Origin: Cyprinodon diabolis
Lineage: Eukaryota > Chordata > Actinopteri > Cyprinodontiformes > Cyprinodontidae
Length of the DNA: 64,000 nucleotides
NCBI GenBank assembly: GCA_030533445.1
Contig: CM060072.1
Coordinates: 19,533,767 to 19,597,766, forward strand
Direction: 5' to 3'
This document shows positions 62,165-64,000 of the stretch, in pieces. Positions within the stretch are counted from its first letter, which is position 1, and the number at the start of each line of letters is the position of its first letter. A model generated the notes under the pieces. It ran no database searches. It was given only the letters and a program-made list of their open reading frames with translations, and had not been told where the DNA came from. Position numbers and translations under genes: made by a program.

Positions 62165-64000
62165 CATTTGAGTCACATACTCTTTCGGTTATTCACCTCA
62201 TCCACTCTCTTTGCCTCTGCTGTCTTTTATTAAAACTGCAGGAAGAGCTGACAGTTTTATTGGCATGCTATTCTAAGAATCGTCCTGTTACAGATTATCA
62301 GTACTTTCAAAAGTACTAGTAGTAGTGCCTTGAAAGACTAATTGGTATATATTGTTTCCCTTTTTGATATAACGAGGCAGTAATGTTTTAGTTGTTCATA
62401 ATCTGTCAATCTGTTTGATTGAATTTATCAGACTTGAATGTGAACTGTTGTGCATAGCCAGTAAAGGGATAAAAGGAGATGTGAGACAGAATAACACAGC
62501 TGAAGTAGTTATCTCTGCAAAGTGATTGCTTGTGAGAACCTTTCTTTTTTTACCTAAAACTTATTTTAGCAAACCTTATTCAGCTTTTATACCAATTATG
62601 TCTATGTAGAATATCACATTTCCTGTCCATAGATTAAATTTACAGCATTCTGTGCATGCTGTGCATCATAGCTCCTTTGTACTTTTAGGTATTGATGCAC
62701 TCTGCAGCTTCTCCTGGCAACATCTGATTAGTTTTGAACGAAGCATGTAATTAAAATGGATGTTTGTCTGCACTTAGCTGTTGCCCTTCTCTTTGCTTCC
62801 ACGCTGACATCACTTTGACACCCCTTTTAGTTGCCTGTTGCTTGAGCATCAGGCTGTCAGTAGGAATGATACGCTGTTGACTGGAAATTACAGATATGCA
62901 CAGCCCATGATGAGTGGAGGTTGTGCTGGGTTTGGAGATACATATTCATTACGGTGAGGAATTGTCAACCATTGAGGGAAATACAGCTCATCACTAATAT
63001 AAAAATTATGTTTTCCTATCAATGATAAATCAATGAACAGTTTTTTTTTCAATAGCCCAAACCTCCAGAGCATTCATCCAACCTAATTATTTTTCCATGC
63101 ATCATTAGGCTTTGGTGATGTTGTTTGTGAGAAGAGAGTGAAAAAGTTAAGTGACACACATCGCCACTCACATGCATAAGTTATTCATTTTGGATTGTGT
63201 GCAGAGACACGATAATATGCTTCCTCCTGAGAGGTGGCTGGGGAAAGCATTTTCAACAAAGAGGCTTTAAAGGTCTATCAATAACATGAACTGCAGAGCA
63301 TTAGTGTAGCATTGTGGGCAGTGGGTGATTTATTCAGTCCTAGGTCACATCCAACATGTCACTGTACAATGTTCCCTGGAGAAACATTGGATCCTGGTTT
63401 AAAAAGCTGTTTCCGCTCTTTCATTTTTCTGCCCTCTGTGTGTTAACACGACCCAAGCGACTTATTACTGTGCTCAAACTTAATTAGAACTCAGTATGCA
63501 GGGGATTATGCAAAGTAAGTAAACATTAGAAGAGTGACAGAGGGGGGTCAACACCTGAGGTGTATATGAGGGGCTTTTCGCTTGTAATTATTCATGCTTA
63601 TCCTTCACAATGGATTAAGTACCTGTTGTGTAAGGATGGTAGCTTTATGTGCCAAATTACCATTTAAAGATTTTTAAAGTAGCATTTAAAACCATTTAAA
63701 GTAATACATTTGAAACACTATATGCCACTAATTTAAATGTAACGTACACTGGAATAACTATGCTTTAAAGAAAATTGAAGAGCCCAGATGATGATGGGAT
63801 GTCTCTGTTAGCTTGTGGTTTCTTTCAAATACATTTTAGGTAATTATGCTACTCATTTAATGTGAAATCTTTTCAAATTTCAACAAACATCAGTCAAGTT
63901 GTTAGGATGAGAATTCAAGCTTAAATCACCTGATGAAAAAAAACTATTTGCACTCATAAACAACAAGTAAATGTCTCCTCATAATACTATTGAGAAAGAA
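62165..64000. other. Unique sequence, no gene seen
   Basis: No recognisable transposon or exon; less AT-rich than most spacers and free of microsatellites. Worth testing for conserved noncoding sequence. Confidence 0.4.

Overview
This window looks like noncoding DNA from a ray-finned (teleost) fish: AT-rich, intergenic or deep-intronic, and filled with transposable elements. The evidence is two intact Tc1-type transposons of different families, a chromodomain Ty3/gypsy element of the Tf1/sushi type, hAT elements with 8-bp target duplications, 5'-truncated LINEs with fish-type short-repeat tails, and abundant GACA/GATA, AAT, CA and TA microsatellites. I found no convincing host protein-coding exon, rRNA or functional tRNA. 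Every ORF with recognisable homology belongs to a mobile element. Family identifications come from reading motifs and typical architecture; no database search was possible.

Layout. 1-9 kb: a LINE remnant (1500-1985), a CpG-rich unique segment (about 3470-3965) that is the best candidate for host regulatory or 5'-exon sequence, and a minus-strand solo LTR with its target duplication (4401-4912). 9-13.5 kb: a decayed hAT transposon with an 8-bp target duplication and a transposase C-terminal remnant (9065-10867), then a solo LTR inserted into an old LINE remnant (12811-13256 inside about 12600-13470). 13.5-19.4 kb: mostly unique. 19.4-21.9 kb: a solo LTR (19446-21887) split by a young, apparently intact Tc1 transposon (19799-21410). 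21.9-28.4 kb: the longest element-poor block. 28.4-33.7 kb: a compound (GACA)n(GATA)n array, a short hAT MITE, an (AAT)n array and two LINE 3' ends, the second carrying a recognisable reverse transcriptase fragment.

36.2-43.4 kb: a full-length but inactive sushi-type retrotransposon with two 727-bp LTRs. A nonautonomous hAT element is inserted in its pol gene, and a further solo LTR is inserted in that hAT, so there are three nested layers, each with its own target duplication. 43.4-50.4 kb: repeat fragments, a long (AT)n tract and a second intact Tc1-like transposon (49103-50350). 50.4-64 kb: (TA)n, a G-rich quadruplex motif, several decayed LTRs, a Tc1 remnant of the same family as the 49-kb copy interrupted by LTR-derived sequence, and two related SINE-like elements, one with clear flanking duplications.

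There is no operon or pathway here. The genes present are transposases (two intact) and retrotransposon gag/pol (broken), acting only on their own element families. The most informative content is the order of nested insertions, the 11-nt self-priming complementarity of the sushi-type element, and a 21-bp inverted repeat that seems to have arisen inside its integrase gene.
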